Made by a program: the position numbers and the translations under genes | The notes under the pieces: model-generated | Databases searched by the model: none | Told to the model about the DNA's origin: nothing | What the model saw: the letters and a program-made list of their open reading frames with translations, nothing else | Assembly: GCA_043788745.1 (NCBI GenBank) | Contig: JAYVTO010000266.1 | Location: forward strand, 1-13,736 | From: JBBQWZ01 sp043788745 | GTDB lineage: Bacteria > Acidobacteriota > Terriglobia > Bryobacterales > Bryobacteraceae | Direction of reading: 5' to 3' | Length of the DNA: 13,736 bases | Shown here: positions 12,571 through 13,736 of the stretch, one piece after another | Layout: every line of letters starts with the position of its first letter | Position numbering within the stretch: the stretch's first letter is position 1

Positions 12571-13608
12571 ATGCTAGTTGTCATGCAGCAAGGCGCCACC
12601 GAGCAGCACGTCGAAAACGTAATCGACCGCCTCGTCGACATGGGCTTCACCGTCCACCGCTCCACCGGTGTCGTCCATACCGTGCTCGGCGGCGTCGGTC
12701 CAATGGACGATTTCGATCCCCTCGACTTCGCGGCCATGGACGGCGTCAAGGAATGCCACCGCATCGTCTCGCCCTACAAAATGGCGAGCCGCCACTTTCG
12801 GCCCCATGGAACCATCGTCAAGGTCGCTACGGGAGGTGGCGTCAGCGCGGATAGTGTCGAGATCGGCGGACCCCGCGTCGTCGTCATGGCCGGACCCTGT
12901 TCTGTCGAAAGCCGCGAGCAAATCCACGAAATCGCAAAACTCGTTGCCGCCAACGGAGCGCAAGTCATTCGCGGCGGCGCCTTCAAGCCGCGCAGTTCGC
13001 CCTACAGTTTTCAAGGCTTCGGCGAGCAAGGTCTGCAATGGATCCGTGCAGCCGCCGACGCGAACGGCCTTCTGGTTGTCAGCGAAGTCATGGACGCCGC
13101 GCAGATTCCGCTCCTCGAGAAATACGCCGACATCCTGCAAGTCGGCGCGCGCAACATGCAGAACTTCACGTTGCTCAAATCGCTCGCCAGCGTCCCCAAG
13201 CCCATCCTGCTGAAGCGCGGCATCGCCGCCACCATCGAAGAACTCCTGCTGTCCGCCGAGTACCTGATGGCCGGCGGCAACTACAACGTCATCTTGTGCG
13301 AACGCGGCATCCGCACGTTTGAGACCTACACCCGCAACACACTCGACATCTCCGCGATTCCCGTCGTGAAAACGCTCTCGCATCTGCCCATGGCCGCCGA
13401 CCCCAGCCACGGCACCGGACGCCGCGACAAAGTCCTCCCCATGGCCCGCGCCGCCGTCGCCGCCGGAGCCGACGCCCTGCTCGTCGAGGTCCACACCGAT
13501 CCCGACAAAGCCCTCAGCGACGGAGCCCAAACCATCAACCCCACCCAGTTCGCCGAAATGATGACCCAAATCCGCGCCATCGCGAACGCCATCGGCCGCA
13601 CGGCATGA
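12571..13608 (+). CDS. aroF: 3-deoxy-7-phosphoheptulonate (DAHP) synthase, type I-beta
   Basis: This enzyme condenses phosphoenolpyruvate with erythrose-4-phosphate, the entry step of the shikimate pathway; 345 aa. Residues 1 to about 70 form the ferredoxin-like regulatory domain found in Thermotoga-type enzymes, which mediates feedback control by aromatic amino acids. The TIM barrel follows, with AGPCSVES (107-114), IRGGAFKPRSSPYSFQG (133-149), VGARNMQNF (191-199), LLKRG (213-217) and HLPMAADPSHGTG (271-283). The four metal ligands expected from the Thermotoga maritima enzyme (C102, H272, E298, D309) fall at a constant offset of 8: C110, H280, E306 and D317. All are present, so it should be active. 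No chorismate mutase domain is fused to it; that domain is the gene just before. Confidence 0.97.
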   Translation: MLVVMQQGATEQHVENVIDRLVDMGFTVHRSTGVVHTVLGGVGPMDDFDPLDFAAMDGVKECHRIVSPYKMASRHFRPHGTIVKVATGGGVSADSVEIGGPRVVVMAGPCSVESREQIHEIAKLVAANGAQVIRGGAFKPRSSPYSFQGFGEQGLQWIRAAADANGLLVVSEVMDAAQIPLLEKYADILQVGARNMQNFTLLKSLASVPKPILLKRGIAATIEELLLSAEYLMAGGNYNVILCERGIRTFETYTRNTLDISAIPVVKTLSHLPMAADPSHGTGRRDKVLPMARAAVAAGADALLVEVHTDPDKALSDGAQTINPTQFAEMMTQIRAIANAIGRTA

Positions 13609-13630
13609 TCACCTCAGCGACTACACCGAA

Positions 13631-13690
13631 CCCCGACCCTAAGGGAGCGGACTCCACAACCCCGAGGCGCGACCGTAAGGTCGCGCGTAC
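13631..13690. repeat. Intergenic repeat pair after the DAHP synthase gene
   Basis: Positions 13631-13655 hold a copy of the CGACC-TAAGGGAGCGGACTCC element seen in unit 1 of the 24-bp array (8731-8754). It is followed by CACAACCCCGAGGCGCGACC and the palindrome GCGCGACC (13667-13674), loop GTAA, GGTCGCGC (13679-13686), ending GTAC, matching the element at 11088-11116. Two repeat types therefore sit side by side. Confidence 0.88.
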
Positions 13691-13717
13691 TAACTCCATC
13701 GATTTCTCAAAGGTCCT

Positions 13718-13736
13718 CACAACCCCGAGGCGCGAC
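13718..13736. repeat. Partial next copy of the palindromic repeat, cut by the window end
   Basis: CACAACCCCGAGGCGCGAC at the very end repeats 13655-13673 exactly, with a 63-bp period. The array evidently continues past the window. Confidence 0.85.

Noticed and set aside
12574..13569. 331-codon open frame antisense to the DAHP synthase gene
   Set aside because: Its protein is a low-complexity Gly/Ala/Asp/Val mix with no family motif; such frames arise opposite GC-rich genes. Similar antisense frames opposite sdhA, sdhB, queC and trpA were dropped for the same reason.

Overview
The window is a GC-rich (roughly 60-65% by eye) bacterial chromosomal segment with 13 protein-coding genes. The gene set is mostly housekeeping: central carbon metabolism, queuosine biosynthesis and aromatic amino-acid biosynthesis. 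The Bacteroides/Bacillus-like succinate dehydrogenase (one di-haem membrane subunit), the many non-ATG or SD-poor starts, and the intergenic palindromes of the type CGCGACC-GTAA-GGTCGCG suggest an Acidobacteriota member, perhaps Bryobacterales/Solibacter-like. That placement is inference from style, not from a search.

Left end (1-2253, minus strand): a likely operon. It runs from an HTATIP2/TIP30-like atypical SDR, through a PotA-like ABC ATPase, to a PotB-like permease that leaves the window at base 1. The genes overlap or abut. The permease has no stop inside the window but reads open through all 200 codons.

Centre-left (2445-5955, plus strand): sdhC-sdhA-sdhB, a complete menaquinone-type succinate dehydrogenase/fumarate reductase. 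The sdhA-sdhB gap is 150 bp and carries a palindromic repeat.

Centre (6022-9603, plus strand): a YjhG/YagF-type sugar-acid (D-xylonate-like) dehydratase overlaps queC (7-cyano-7-deazaguanine synthase) by 4 nt. A gap holding four tandem 24-bp units follows, then queE (7-carboxy-7-deazaguanine synthase). A GC stem with a T tract closes this block.

Right (9776-13608, plus strand): trpB and trpA (tryptophan synthase), then a stand-alone AroQ chorismate mutase and a type I-beta DAHP synthase packed directly behind. Together they cover the first committed step of the shikimate pathway, the branch towards prephenate, and the last step of tryptophan synthesis. The trpB-trpA gap (363 bp) is almost wholly short repeats and hairpins, and the 3' end of trpA appears to have absorbed a palindrome-bearing insert of about 20-25 codons.

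I see no phage, IS element, CRISPR array, tRNA or rRNA, and nothing that clearly amounts to a new biological system. The part least explained by known genes is the short-repeat and hairpin family that fills nearly every larger gap and seems to have entered coding sequence at the trpB stop and within trpA.
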